Shown: positions 11,928 to 23,639 of the stretch, in pieces
Numbering within the stretch: the stretch's first letter is position 1
Layout of the letters: every line of letters starts with the position of its first letter
Source: Trichosporon coremiiforme
Lineage: Eukaryota > Basidiomycota > Tremellomycetes > Trichosporonales > Trichosporonaceae
Length of the DNA: 64,000 nucleotides
Direction: 5' to 3'
Assembly: GCA_039545355.1 (NCBI GenBank)
Contig: BCJJ01000003.1
Location: forward strand, 930,001 to 994,000
Notes under the pieces: model-generated
Databases searched by the model: none
What the model was told of the DNA's origin: nothing
Seen by the model: only the letters and a program-made list of their open reading frames with translations
Made by a program: the position numbers and the translations under genes

Positions 11928-13859
11928 ATGGACGCGCTGCTAGCTGCGGCCGGGCCCATGCGGCCGCCGAAGAGAAAGCGTTCGTTCCAAAAGAAGGGCC
12001 AGCCGACGGCGCACAAGACAGTTGACCGCGGCGAGCACAAGGAGGCGATCGACCCGAGCACAAACTCGATCCTGACGACAACTCGTGTGCCGGGGTCGTT
12101 CCAGTCCCGCAACCTCGCGACAGGCAAGGGCGCCGACCCCCTTCGTCCTGATGCATCGGTCAGCAAGATCGCGGACAAGAAGCTCCGCGCGCGCGTTGCG
12201 CGGACCGATGTCGCGGGCAAGCGTGCTAAGCAGGAGCGTGCCGACGTCGACGAGTGGCTGAACCAGGCCGTCAGCGGGGGACAGGGCGGCATCGAGGTCG
12301 AGGAGGACGAGGGCGAGCGCACCTGGCGCGTAGGACAGGACGAGATCGTGCAGGCCGTCGGCGTCTCCAACGCGCACAAGAAGTTTGATCTCCGCTTCGA
12401 CAACATGGGCAACTACATGGTCGACTACACGCGGAACGGGCGACACCTGGCCATCGCGAGCCAGAAGGGCCACGTCGCGACGTTTGACTGGAAGGCGGGC
12501 AAGCTGAACGCCGAGATCCAGCTCCGCGAGGCCGTGAGGGACATCAAGTTCCTCCAGAGCGAGGACTACTTTGCCGTTGCGCAGAAGAAGTACGTCTTCA
12601 TCTATGACCGCAACGGCGTCGAGCTCCACAAGCTCAAGGACCACATCGACCCGGTCCACATGGAGTTCCTGCCCTACCACTATCTCCTCTCGACTGTTGT
12701 AAGTCTTCTGAATGGCGAGCTCCGACCCCGACGGAAAGCTGACAGACAGGGCCACGCTGGCCACCTGAAATACCACGACGTCTCGACTGGCCAGATGCTG
12801 ACGCAGATCGCGACGCGGCTCGGTTCGCCAGCCTCAATGGCGCAGAACCCGCACAGCGCGATCATCCACCTTGGTCACCAGAACGGCACGATGACCATGT
12901 GGTCGCCGAACCTGACGACGCCGCACGTCAAGCTGCTCGCGCACCGCGGCCCCGTCGCCGCCATCGCGATCGACCCCTCCGAGAACAGCGCTGGTCGGTA
13001 CTGCGCCACGGCCGGCCTCGACGGGACGGTCAAGATCTGGGACGGCCGCATGTGGGGCAAGGAGGTGCGGCACTGGACCGTGCGCAATGCGCCTTCCACA
13101 CTCTCGTACTCGGGCCGCGGCATTCTCGCCGTCGGAGGCAAGTCGGGCGTCACGACGTACCGCGATACACACCGCGGCTCTGGCGCCCCGAAACCGTACC
13201 TCACTCTCCCTACCCCCGGTCTCAGTGCTTTTGACGCCCGGTTCTGTCCGTTCGAAGATGTCCTCGCTGTGGGTCACGAGAAGGGCATCTCCAGTCTGCT
13301 GGTGCCCGGATCAGGCGAGGCCAACTTCGACTCGAACGAGGCAGACGTGTTCGAATCCTACTCTCGCCGGAGGGAGAGGGACGTGCGCTCGGTGCTGGAC
13401 AAGGTTCGCCCCGAGCTTATCACGATGGACACGGATTTCCTCGGTCACATCAATCCCAGCAAGGGCGGCGAGACGCATGCCGAGCGCGAGGGGCGATCGT
13501 ACCGCCAGCTCTCCCGTATCGAGCGTCTCAAGCTCAACGGAGAGGATGTGGACGGCACCACCGAGACTTCCTCGGCGGCCGGCGCTTCCGGAGAATCGCG
13601 TATGGGCATCAACGACGAGGACGACGCGAGCAGCGAGGAAGACGAGAGCACGCCCGAGGGCAAGAAGAAGAAGAAGATGCGCGGAAGGAACAAGGCGATG
13701 AAGCGGTACCTGTCCAAGAAGAAGAAGAACGTGATTGACCCGGCTCTGCTCGCGGTCAGGGAGAAGGTCGAGGCGCAGAAACGTGCCGACGAGCAGGCCG
13801 CGCGCGTCGCGAGGGGAGAGGTCGTGAAGGAGTCTGGCGCGCTCGCGCGGTTCGGCTAG
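11928..13859 (+). CDS. UTP7: WD40 U3 snoRNP protein Utp7 (WDR46 homologue)
   Basis: Two exons (11928-12698, 12750-13859) total 1881 nt, 626 aa. The N-terminal basic tail (MDALLAAAGP..., PPKRKRSFQKKG) precedes the conserved Utp7 block FDLRFDNMGNYMVDYTRNGR and a beta propeller of WD repeats (HLAIASQKGHVATFDWKAG, YCATAGLDGTVKIWDGR). The BING4 C-terminal region carries the signature FCPFEDVLAVGHEKGISSLLVPGSGEANFDS, broken here for brevity. It ends in acidic and lysine-rich stretches. Utp7 is part of the t-UTP/SSU processome required for 18S rRNA maturation in the nucleolus. The single intron (12699-12749) is 51 nt, a multiple of three without stop codons, so retention would insert 17 residues. 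Confidence 0.94.
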   Translation: MDALLAAAGPMRPPKRKRSFQKKGQPTAHKTVDRGEHKEAIDPSTNSILTTTRVPGSFQSRNLATGKGADPLRPDASVSKIADKKLRARVARTDVAGKRAKQERADVDEWLNQAVSGGQGGIEVEEDEGERTWRVGQDEIVQAVGVSNAHKKFDLRFDNMGNYMVDYTRNGRHLAIASQKGHVATFDWKAGKLNAEIQLREAVRDIKFLQSEDYFAVAQKKYVFIYDRNGVELHKLKDHIDPVHMEFLPYHYLLSTVVSLLNGELRPRRKADRQGHAGHLKYHDVSTGQMLTQIATRLGSPASMAQNPHSAIIHLGHQNGTMTMWSPNLTTPHVKLLAHRGPVAAIAIDPSENSAGRYCATAGLDGTVKIWDGRMWGKEVRHWTVRNAPSTLSYSGRGILAVGGKSGVTTYRDTHRGSGAPKPYLTLPTPGLSAFDARFCPFEDVLAVGHEKGISSLLVPGSGEANFDSNEADVFESYSRRRERDVRSVLDKVRPELITMDTDFLGHINPSKGGETHAEREGRSYRQLSRIERLKLNGEDVDGTTETSSAAGASGESRMGINDEDDASSEEDESTPEGKKKKKMRGRNKAMKRYLSKKKKNVIDPALLAVREKVEAQKRADEQAARVARGEVVKESGALARFG

Positions 13860-13865
13860 TCTCGC

Positions 13866-13884
13866 CACACACACACACACACAC
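13866..13884. repeat. (CA)n microsatellite downstream of UTP7
   Basis: Nineteen bases of alternating C and A six bases after the UTP7 stop codon, in the 3' UTR. Confidence 0.9.
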
Positions 13885-14632
13885 CCGCGGTCTCTTCTTC
13901 GTCGCACGTCTCGCTCCGGTCATATGTCCTTCGCCCCTCGAAGGAACAGTTTCAGCATTTCCATTCCATTCTATAGACTCCATGTACAGTATGCATCTTC
14001 TAGCATTGGTCCGCACTTCTGCTGCCGAATTGAGCCGTGAGGGTGAGGTGCCCCTCACACGACAAATGGCAAATTTGCACTAGCAGTGGCAAACACTGAT
14101 CTGCACACGATCACCCCGCAGTCTGCAGATCTGCAGATCTGTAGCCCGCACGCAGAAGTGACTGCACATGTCTGATGCTGATGCTCAACAGCACTGCGTT
14201 CCCTGCCGCTCCTGCACACACAATGCGCGCGCCAACCGGGAGAACAAGTTCCCCTTGCAGCTTCCACTAGTCCTCGCCCTCGCTTCCCTCGGGCTCAAGG
14301 CTCGTGTGCGCTAGTTATATGCTATCCATGCGTGCTCTACGATGTAAATTGTTACAATAAATGCAGAAGTACAGAAACCCTTGCCGTTGCCATCGTTCCG
14401 TTCGTCTAGATGCTGTTGTTGTCTTGAATTCCTTCTGCACGCCCGCCTCCTCACACGCTCTCGTCTCACATGCACTTCCTCCCCTTTCCTCCCTGATCGG
14501 ATCCTCCCTCTGAAGGCCTGGGAATCGCGTAGGGCGGAGCGCTCCCGGTCTCGCAAGAGGTGTAGAGGGAGAGTGCGGGATTGCCTGAGCTGCGCCACTC
14601 CGCGGCTCGGCATGTGGCCTCGCCGGCGTCAC
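13885..14632. other. Convergent intergenic region
   Basis: About 750 nt between the ends of UTP7 and the HAPSTR1-like gene. It contains short AGATCTGCAG-type repeats near 14130 and an AATAAA on the plus strand at about 14354. No coding region seen. Confidence 0.5.
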
Positions 14633-15648
14633 TCATGAGCTCACATTACTCCCCGGGCTCGGCCGCCTCCTTCCGCCCCTCTGCTCCCCCGCGTTCCGTC
14701 GCTTGGCGGCGCGTCCTCGAGGTGTCGAGGGCTCACCCTGGTTTTCCATCGGCCGCTTGCCGCCAGTCGGTCCGACCTGGGATGGGCTCGCCTCCTCGCT
14801 CGTCGTCACGTTTACCGGAATGGGAACCGAGAAGTTGAACGCGCCCTGCGGCGCTTGTGTGGGCATGCGGGTCGCGCTGCGCATCGTCTTAACTCCCGGG
14901 CGGGTCGGGACAGGCGACATGATGGGTGACGAGGCGGGGACGGCGTGCTCTCGCGGGGCGACTGGTCGCTGAGGCGTAGAGTCCTCCTCCATCTGATCGG
15001 CTCGCTGCGAGAGAGAGCTCGGGCCGGGCGCAGTGTACCGCGGCATAGAGGGCGCGGGGGCAGAACTCGGTCGCGCAGCGCGCGGTTTCGTCGGCGCGGG
15101 GGCGTCGTCGTCGTTGTCCTGCGCGAAGGCGGCCATTGCAGTCTGCCGTTAGCTCGAACAGTTGAAGAAAGCTTACCTGTCGCGCCTCGGTCCAGTCCAT
15201 CAACCGCGCAAGAGCAACAGCAGCATCTTCGCCAGCCCCAATGTCGCTCTGCACCTTCGAGAGAACGTCGGCCCTGTTCGTCAGCTTAGTCCAGAGGCAC
15301 AGATAGCCACTCACAGAGCAGCACTGTAGCCGACCTGGTACGCTTGCTGTTTCGTTAATACATTTGCCACCAGACTGTGCGCCGCTACGACGCTCTACCG
15401 CCCCCACCTCGCCGCCGGCACGCCACCGCACCACGGCGTCGGGGATCGCACGAGGGCAGTGTGGGGATATAATGTCACGCACCTTGGTATTACCCAGCGA
15501 AGTCTTGTACAGGTTCGTAATGCTCAGCGCGGCGGCTGTCATTAGCTCTCAGTCTCTGAGCGAGCTCACCTCTGAACTTGTCGGTCATGTCGCGCTCCGC
15601 GTCGGCGAGCCCGGCGGGCAGCGACGAGTCGAGGCCTGAAAGGTCCAT
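14633..15648 (-). CDS. HAPSTR1 (C16orf72/TAPR1)-like protein
   Basis: Five exons (15648-15570, 15535-15483, 15346-15315, 15273-15177, 15142-14633) total 771 nt, 256 aa. The N-terminal 85 residues read FRAAALSITNLYKTSL, then QAYQVGYSAALADVL and LARLMDWTEARQ. From memory of the family this matches the core of the animal HUWE1-associated stress protein HAPSTR1, which has an A-V-T-NLYK-S motif followed by an IGYQ..DVL motif. The C-terminal two thirds is disordered and proline/serine-rich and ends with a basic patch (RGRAAKRRN) that could be a nuclear signal. The family binds the HUWE1 ubiquitin ligase and tunes stress responses; that role in fungi is inference. Two very small exons (53 and 32 nt) encode the conserved core. 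Confidence 0.6.
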
Positions 15649-16077
15649 ATTACTTGTATCGCTTTCGTTTCGTGTGTTGTAGTGTAGTGTTTGGGGTCTC
15701 TGGTAGGTGTATAGTGTGGAAGACGGCGAGCGCGATGCCAGATGCACCAAGCGGCCGGGGCACATGTAAACTTACCAATCGGTGCGGGTGATTTGGCCCC
15801 GCTAATGGCGTCCACTTTCAATCAGATTCCAGCCCTTATATTGCCTTTCTAATCGCGTCTCGCACGCCGGAAACATGTTTGTGCATCAATTGCTCCTCAC
15901 TGTGACGGTTCGAGACACGATGCGATGCATTCGTCACAGCCAAGGTACCAAAGTAAGAGTGTATCCGCTACTACTGCATCATATGATTATACGTTATAGA
16001 AAGACAGAATATAGGAGCATGTACAACGATAGTCGCTTGGTCTATTCATCTGCAGCCTACGGCTTTGCGGCTCCGGG
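15649..16077. other. Intergenic region upstream of HAPSTR1-like gene
   Basis: 429 nt holding the HAPSTR1-like promoter and the 3' end of the transcription-factor gene. No gene seen. Confidence 0.5.
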
Positions 16078-18392
16078 CTAGAGCAGCGTGGTCCACCACC
16101 CGCTCGCCTCGTCGTTCTCGAGCGCGATGAGCGCGTTAGACCACACGTCCTCGTTCGTGTTCCAAAGGTCTGCGCCCTGTCCCTCGACAGGGAGGGTGGG
16201 CCAGAGCTCCTGCGCCGCCGGCAAATTAGGCATGGGCACCTCGGAAGAGGACTGGGCCAGCGTCTCGGGCGCCTCGATGAAGCGTTTCAGCAGCGGCACG
16301 CCGCGCTGCACGACGAGCGAGTTTGAGCCGCACTCCCAGAGCGAATCGATCGCGCCGCGGATCTCCTGCACAATCTGCTGGCGTTCCTGCGGCGACGGCT
16401 TGCCGTGTACCAGCTCTGTGGCTATCACGACCCCGGCTAGGACAGTGTACGAGGCGATCGGCCACGTTCGCAGGAACATGGGTGGGACGCGGCGGCGGCG
16501 CTGCCGAAGAATCTCGCGCGCAGCCGTCAGACACTTCTCACGCACGTCTGCGAAGCGCTCGTCGCTGTACGATCGGCCCAGGAAGGAGCGGTACACTAGC
16601 ACGACGCCTGCTGCATTCAGCAAAGTCCAAAGGTAGCGCGAGTGCGCGCTCGGGTCGTGCGGTGCATGCAGGTCGAAGTTCGACTCGTCGTAGTGGTCGT
16701 TGTCGGAGCCTTGGAGGATCGGGAACGCAGTAAAGTTGTCCTGCAGCGCCCGGTCCGCCGCGAGCGCAATCACGTACTGGTCCTTCAACGTCGGGGCCTC
16801 CGCAAACGCCTCGGAGAACTGCCGGAAGATCCGGTATCGTCGTCCAGCGCAGAGCAGATGGGTCACAACCGTCCACTCTGTCAGCGGCCGCTCGACTACA
16901 GATGTGTTTGTCATGTCTTCAAAGTTGGCGTTAAAAGGTTCAGCCGTCAGGCCCTGGCCCAAACGCAGACCGCCCGGGTTCGCAAAGTCCGGCCGACCTT
17001 CGGCGAGACGCAGCAGGAGCCAGACATGGCGTCCGATCTCACGCTGGATCAGGCCCGGGGGAAGGTTCCGGTGGTCCTCCGGCTCGGGGCCGAGGAGGTG
17101 CAGTTTCAGCAGCTGCGCGATACGCAGGCCGACGTGCAGCAGCGACTCGGTGTAGGCGCTCGCACCAAAGTTGTATGACACCATGGGCAGGACGACGATC
17201 GTCTGCAGCGCCTCGATTGTCGGGTTCGTCGACATGAACTTGGACCGGTTCAGGGCCTCAAGCGAGACATCGAACCAGAAGGACGATAACGACGCGGCCT
17301 CCTCGAGCGCGATGCCCAGCTCTGGCGCGAGCAGGTCGCCGACAAAGTACATTCCGACCGAGAGCAAGGAAAAGTCTTATGTCAGCCAGTGTCTTAGACT
17401 TAAACTCACAGTAACTCAGCCAGGCGTCCCCCTTGCCACCCTCGTCGCCGTTCGTGACCTTTGTGATCCATATGTCGTGCTCGTTGAGGAACGTCGGGAT
17501 ATGACAGGTAGCGTGCAGGAAGGACATGAACTTGAGGCTGGCGCGGACGATGAGCATGCTCTGCGGCGCGGTGGGGAGGAGCGTGAGCAGGTCCGAGTGT
17601 GCGAGGTCGGTAGCCTTGCGGCTCGGGAGATCGGGAAGGTTCCCTAATCCTGGAACGACGGGGGAGAGGGGCGCTTCCGAGTCAAGCCGGGGACGTCCTT
17701 GCGGCTCACTGGGACGGCGATCTGACGGTGGTGCCGGGACGCCCATGACGTGCACGAACGGTTCGAGGACGTCTGGGTCGTCCTGCCTCGACCCCGGCTC
17801 ATCGTGCGGCTGTCGCGCAGACGAGGCTGAGCCGACAAGATGGGCAAAGGCATTTCCACCGGGGCTGTCGGCGGGCGACGGGATGGAGTTGCGGGATGCA
17901 ACGCTGCCGGGGTCGTTGGTTGGTGTCTGCCCCGAGCCATCGAGCTCACGCAGCCTCGTTTCAAGCTCGGCGACGCGCCGCCGGAGGTTGACGTTCTCGC
18001 GCTGCAACTGGCCCTCACGGAGGAGGCGGATCTGTTCCGGGGTCAGGGGGGCACGCTGCGTCGTGTTAGGAGCATTGACGAGGCGGCCCCTGACGATCGC
18101 GGGCAAGCGTGAGCACGTCTCGGGGTGACCTCTGCGGATGCAGTTGTCACATGGGATGGATTTGTTGCATTTGATTCTGGAAGGAAGAATGTCAGTTGGA
18201 TGGTCAAGGTCGTCGGGTGGGTGGAGCGGACAGACGACTAGTCTGGGAAATAACTCTGAAGTTGGATGCTCACTTTCGTTTTGTGCAGAACGCGCATGAA
18301 TTGGAGGCTCTCTGTGATACTCTTGGCGTTGTTGTGTCAATGGGAGGGGGGACCTTCTGACCTCCTTGACGTGGTGGCTGTGCCTCGGTCAT
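16078..18392 (-). CDS. Zn(II)2Cys6 fungal transcription factor
   Basis: Three exons (18392-18274, 18176-17410, 17375-16078) total 2184 nt, 727 aa. Splicing exon 1 to exon 2 rebuilds the binuclear zinc cluster: NSCAFCTKRK then IKCNKSIPCDNC, with the sixth cysteine in RRGHPETC (spacing C-x2-C-x6-C-x5-C-x2-C-x8-C). A leucine-rich coiled coil follows (REGQLQRENVNLRRRVAELE), as usual for dimerisation next to the zinc cluster. The C-terminal two thirds is the helical fungal transcription-factor middle homology region (fungal_trans), with LHVGLRIAQLLKLH and IQREIGRHVWLLLRLAEG. It is a sequence-specific nuclear regulator; the target is unknown. The neighbours do not suggest a pathway. Zinc ligands are divided between exons by an intron, which is common in this family. 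Confidence 0.93.
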
Positions 18393-20504
18393 GGGGGGCA
18401 AGAAGATGGGTGCCGGATGAGCTTTGCGGTCGTGATTGCAGATTGGAGATAGGGTGATGCTGATAGCACGATGGTGGTCACAAGATGATCGGGAGGATGA
18501 GTCGGACGGCTGAATCGAGGTTCGGCATGCGGACCCTACTTCCGCTTATACCGCTTACCTCGGACTTGAATTTTCAGCGTTTAACCGGGAATTACCCCCC
18601 GCCCCCACCCCCGTGCACCCCAGACGCCGCACATTCCGGGTCCAGGCCCCGCACCTCATTCCTGCGTACGTCCTGTTACCAAGTTGTCTTTCTCGACAAG
18701 AGCTGCGAGGACACCCCTATGCGTACTTCTATAGTGATGCTTTGCAGTTCTTTCAAGTATCACAACGCCCTCTGAACGCTCTCTGAAATGGCTACGACGT
18801 ATACACCGTATACACCGCTTCGCCAAGTCAGACGCCGCCAACGGGCGGTTGGTTACTCGAGGCTGATGGAAGGGCTGAAAGTAGACGCCGCCGGTAAGCC
18901 AGGGCCAATCGGTGCGGCCCAGTTACTACCTTCTGCTCACCGTTGCTGCCCTTTCAGCTAACAAGACGTGAGCAGCAGATGCAGGCTCCCGATCTTTGAC
19001 CAGGTAGCGAGGACGTTTCGAAGCTTTGTTCTTGTACTGCATTAGACGACTTGGAATGTAGGGTTCGAATTGTTGAGTGCACGGACGTTAGTGGACGTGG
19101 TGCGAACCGGCACGACATGTTCGAAGTGTCTGTTCACCCGACACTCGGACGAACTTCTCGCACCACTTCTCGGCGATCTACAGTTTTCGACTGCGACACC
19201 TATGTCTGACGAGGACGTGATGTTGTGGCGGATCAGTGCTCTGAGAAACGCTTGTGGCGTCTCGAACACCGCCACTGACTATCGCCAACACCTGTGCGGC
19301 TGCTGCCTAGGCGTCCGTGGTTGTGACAGCACCGTCATCTCGATTGGACACCCGTAGGATGTGGGCCCGCTTAGCCATGCAGCTCAGAGACGGCTGATGC
19401 ATCTTGGACATGGTGTTGAATGGGCGAGGAGCCGTATTGGAGTAGACACCTTCGTCTGCAGAGGTGTACTGGTCATCTCTCGTTTGGGCGTCTAATGTCA
19501 AAACTTGGTGCTGAATCTCTTCAGACCCAAAAGCGCCCGCTAACTGCGTGAATGAGTTCGATTCCTCGTGCGCCTGCCATGACTTTCCGAAGTCACGCTT
19601 GACTCACTCAGGTTTGGGTGCAAGGGACTGTGCCGCTCTACCAGCCCACTCGACGCGTTCAGTACGATGGACCAGACTATGGAAGGAATGGGCGAAGCTA
19701 GTCATCGACCGGAAGGAGTTGGTGACCGCCTAGTCGTGCAGACGGCTGCATTGTGCAATGCACATGTAACCCCATCTGCCCCTTCGCCCCATTCACAGAA
19801 ATGCAACGTGCACCACACCGCACTCGTTACGAAACAGTATCGCAACTGAGCGGAACTCGCGGACCTGTCATGCGCATCCCTGGGCGCGCTCACTCGGTTG
19901 TCTCGCATGCCTCGGTGACCTATGACGGTCTCCTCGATCATCTCAGGGACAGATAAAGTTTGGACAAAGGTGAACGTGACCTTCCTTCGGTGCTGGCCGC
20001 TAGATATTCTCATTTCATCCGCGTTCACTTACTCCCGGAGAGCGGTGTTCGCGCAGGCAGGGATGCAAACCCTGCGACGCAGTCAAGTGACAGTCCCCTC
20101 GCCCAGCTCTCTCTCACCCCTCGCTGCTGGCACGTGCTGGCGCTGTTCGGCGTTCATTAACTTTGGCGGCTGGCAGGAATGCAGAGCAGCGATGTGCCCT
20201 GGGCTAGGAAAGTTGGTTACGATACATTATGAGTGTCTCCTCGAGGCGGCCAACTTTAAGAGCGCAGGTGCTGTCGAGCAGTACAACTTCTTTCCCGTCG
20301 CGACCGAGCTGCTGAAGGTGGCCAAGGCGAAGGCTGCGGGGTCGTAAGTGTTTGTCTTATACAACTGGATTCTACTGTACTCCCATTAGCACCCAGTAGT
20401 CACCCTGTCCTGAATGCATCCTGCCATTGAATCGGAAGCACCACGCCGAGGACGTAGCGGTCAAGTGACTGACGACCTCTTTCGGCCGCTGGGAAGGGTT
20501 AGGT
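18393..20504. other. Sparse 2.1-kb region, no confident gene
   Basis: Open frames here are short and mutually overlapping, with no recognisable domain. One fragment near the right end (about 20244-20347, plus strand) reads like the C-terminus of a soluble enzyme (FKSAGAVEQYNFFPVATELL, then KVAKAKAAGS and a stop). It has no evident upstream exons and may be a gene remnant. The left portion is the promoter of the Zn2Cys6 factor. Confidence 0.45.
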
Positions 20505-20868
20505 TTAGACCTCGCCTCGTCCCTCCTGGTCCACTCCACTCGAACTCTCCGCCGCTTGCTTTGCGGCCTGCCTGACAGTCTCGATCTCATTGTAGATGGT
20601 CCTGAGTTGGGCAAGTTGGGCGGACGTGGTCACATCAGCGGCAAGGAGAGATGGCTGTTCCTTGGTCGACGAAGAGTCGGCGAGTGACGAGCTCCCGCTA
20701 GTGGTTGCAGGAGCACCGACTGAGGAAGGTGCGTTCTTGATGGCTGGAGGAGCGTCCGCAGCTTCCTCGGCCCCACACGCGTCAGACTTACGAGTTGGGG
20801 TGGCGAGAAAGGTGTGCTGACTTTGGTGGCAGCCGAGTCGACGGCGTTGGGTTAGTACAATCACTCAT
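20505..20868 (-). CDS. Hypothetical small protein with C-terminal helix
   Basis: I do not recognise this. The minus-strand frame ends with TTSAQLAQLRTIYNEIETV and then RQAAKQAAESS, a plausible amphipathic helix or coiled coil, after a serine/threonine-rich stretch. A possible model starts at the ATG at 20866-20868, splices after four bases through a TACTAAC branch point, and has a second 57-nt intron (GTAAGT donor). This gives roughly 85-90 aa. The exon model is uncertain and the donor of intron 1 (GTGATT) is weak. It could instead be an untranslated or non-coding transcript. Confidence 0.3.
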
Positions 20869-21181
20869 TTTGAGTGGCTTCGCCTCTGTAGAAGGGAGGG
20901 GTCGAGCGTTGAAGTGAAGAGAGGAAGTACGAAGTGGAGGAGGGGAGAAAAGTCAAGACTGCGCGTGCACGCTCATGCACTGTCAGTGATCAGCGGTTGA
21001 CTCACCTCGCAACACAACAGCGCCTCTGTCTCACCACCGAGCGACCCTCCTCGATCGCACGACCATTTCCTCCTGAGCTAGCAATGCTTCACTGTCAGTT
21101 CTCAACTCAACGTGTAAGTGTCCATGTTGCCTCCTGTCTGGACGCCTTGCGGCCGATATCCAAGATGAGGTTATGCATAGA

Positions 21182-23639
21182 TTAGCGCCTGTTCCTACCT
21201 CCCTCGCCAATGACGCCCATTGTTGTGCGCTTGCTTGCGGCAACAGCAGCGGCATCGAGCTCAGCCTCGCGCTGGATACGCTCAATCTCCTCAAGCAGAG
21301 GCTTGTACTCCTCGTACTTGCTGGACGCGAGTTCTGTGGGTCAGTTGAAGGATGAGTGCGTCAACTCACGGAAACCCTCGCGGCGCATGGCCTTGCCCCG
21401 GCTCGCGGTGCGCTCGTAAGCAATACCGGCCCAGTATGGACGAGTGCGCTCGTAGAACATGCGCAGATTCTCGCCGGGGAGCGGCGTCGTGTGCATCTCC
21501 TCCTCGGTCTTCTTCTCCTTGGCCGCGGCGCTAAACGCCTTCGCCTTCTTGCGGAGGTCGTCCTACGTGTTAGCTCGAGTAATCACGTGCGAAGCTTTTA
21601 CGTTGTGGTTGGAAAACGTACCTTCTCAGCCTGAGAGAGGGCAGCGTGGCGCGCTTCCTTTGCCTCCTCATCATCCTCTGCGTCCTCGAGGGCGGCGAGT
21701 GCCTCCTCCTCCTCCTCTTCGTCGTCCGAGCTCTCATCCTCGTCATCGTCGGATCCAGAGAAGCCCTCCTCGTCATCGCTGCCCTTCCACTCCAGCTCGT
21801 CCAAGCCCGTACCGCGTAGGTGGTTCCATCGGTCGAGCTTCTCGAGGTTCAGCGTAACAAAGTCGTCCAGAGTGTACTCTCGGGCGGGGTTCGTCGTCTC
21901 GTAGATTCCACCGTACCTGTTGTAAGCTCAGGTTTAGGTCTTCCTAACTCACAAGTAAAGCGTGTTCTTCACAATGGCAAGCATGACGTTGTACCGCGTC
22001 AATGGGATCGTCTTCTGCGGATCATCGTCATCGTCATCCTTGTCGACTGCCATTGGCGCCGGCGCGGGAGAGGGAGATGGCGACTTCTCCTTCTCCTTCA
22101 GCTCATCATCGTCCTGGGTGTTAAAACTAACCCAATGACGTAACTCACCTCGTCCTCGCCATCGACGTCCATGTCCTCGACGTCCTTCTCCTCTTGATCC
22201 TGCTCCTGCTCCACCTTCTTCGCTCGTCGACGCGCTCCGGGCTTCTTCTTCTTCTTCAACATGAGACTGGACCAACGTCCGTTGCCAGCAAGGTTGTACG
22301 CGAATCTCAGCGTTAGATGAAACTCGAACCTCCAACTCACAAGTCATTAAAGAAGACGCTCTCCATGCTTTCCTCGTCCTTCTCCTCGTCGATGACACCG
22401 CCGAAGAGTACACCCATACCCTTGCTTGCCCAGTGCGTCATGGAGCAGCCGGAACGCAGACTAGGGGCATAGCCGACCTTCTTCCTCCGCTCCCATTTCA
22501 GCTTCGAGAGATCCGGATCCATTCTGAGAGTTAGAGAAAACAGTTCCGGCAACTTACCTCAACAACCAGGCATCGTCGAGCGGGACACCCTTCGGTCGCG
22601 TGCCCTTGACGTACTCCTTGCGGTAGCCGCCGTAAAGGAACGCGCCCTCAGGACATGGGATAAACGAGAAGCCACTGCGGGGTCTGGGCGTCAGCAATAT
22701 TCGAAGACGAAGAGCTCACCCAGGCGCGCGGTCCTTGTCGATGTGCTCGATCTGGTGCCATTTGTATGTGTCAAGATCAAACACCCAGAGGTCGGACATG
22801 TAGTTCGCTCGTGGTTAGCTACCACGGAGGTGAATCAACTTACTCTTCACGCCGACATCAATGAATCCTCCAAATAGAATCACGTAGTTCTTCCAGAGCA
22901 CCATTCTGTCGGTCAGCTCCAGCTGCGGCGCCGTCCAGCTTACCGATGGCCACTTCGTCCACTCGGGCCCCGCTTGAACTCGATCTTGTCCCAGGAGTGG
23001 TTTTTGCAGTTGAATAGCCAGAGGTCCTTGTAGTGGTGGAAAGAAGTCATGCTAGGGGAGGAGTACTCGCCTCCTGTCCGTCAGCTGCTGAATGTAGATC
23101 CCAGCTACTCACCAAAGATCATGATGCCTCCACCCTCAGCCAGACCAGGGCCGGCCACAGCCGCCGCACTGCTTCGCGGACTGGGAGCAGTGCCGCACTT
23201 GTATTCCCTCCACTCGTCTTTAACCGTGTCATAGCGCAGAACCGAGTTGTAGAAGGTCGCTCGGCTACCGTCAAAGTACTCGCCGAACATCAGGTACAGG
23301 TGATTGCTCTCCGCCGACAGAGTGGAGGGCGACGCCATGAACAGAGCGCCAGTGCGTGGTGGCGGGGGCGATTCCAGCGTCGTAACCGTGTTGGTAGCAA
23401 GCTACATGTCAGCTCAAGACGTCTGCCCTCCACCTTACTGCTTCCATCTCCCTCTTGTATCGCTCGAGGATAGCGTCGAGGTCCTCCTCATCGTCGTTCG
23501 CTGCGGCCCCCTTGCCCTTGCCTTTGGTCGCAGCTTTAAGAGACTGCTGTTCCTTCTTGGCGGCCTTTTCGGCCTGTTTCTCTTTCTTCGCCGCCTTTGC
23601 GGCGGCTTTGCCAGCGCCTCCGCTCTTGGTCTTGCCCAT
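21182..23639 (-). CDS. KEL3: Kelch-repeat protein Kel3/KLHDC4
   Basis: About ten short exons with many introns of 40-60 nt. The N-terminus is lysine/alanine-rich (MGKTKSGGAGKAAAKAAKKE) followed by DDEEDLDAILERYKREME, the Kel3/KLHDC4 signature. Kelch strands follow in order: LYLMFGEYFDGS, GGIMIFGGEY, DLWLFNCKNHSWDKIE, NYVILFGGFIDVG, DLWVFDLDTYKWHQIE, GAFLYGGYRKEYVKG and GVLFGGVIDEEKDE, then an acidic spacer and NTLYLYGGIYET. The C-terminal DUF4110 region contains LRMFYERTRPYW and SSKYEEYKPLLEEIERIQRE, ending in a basic RNRR. The beta propeller is a protein-interaction scaffold of unknown function. The stop is at 21182-21184. Exon borders beyond the first and last were not all fixed. It is divergent from SPT16 across 363 nt. 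Confidence 0.9.

Noticed and set aside
19530..19575. B-box-like GAGTTCGATTCCTC
   Set aside because: T-stem pairing fails and no cloverleaf surrounds it.
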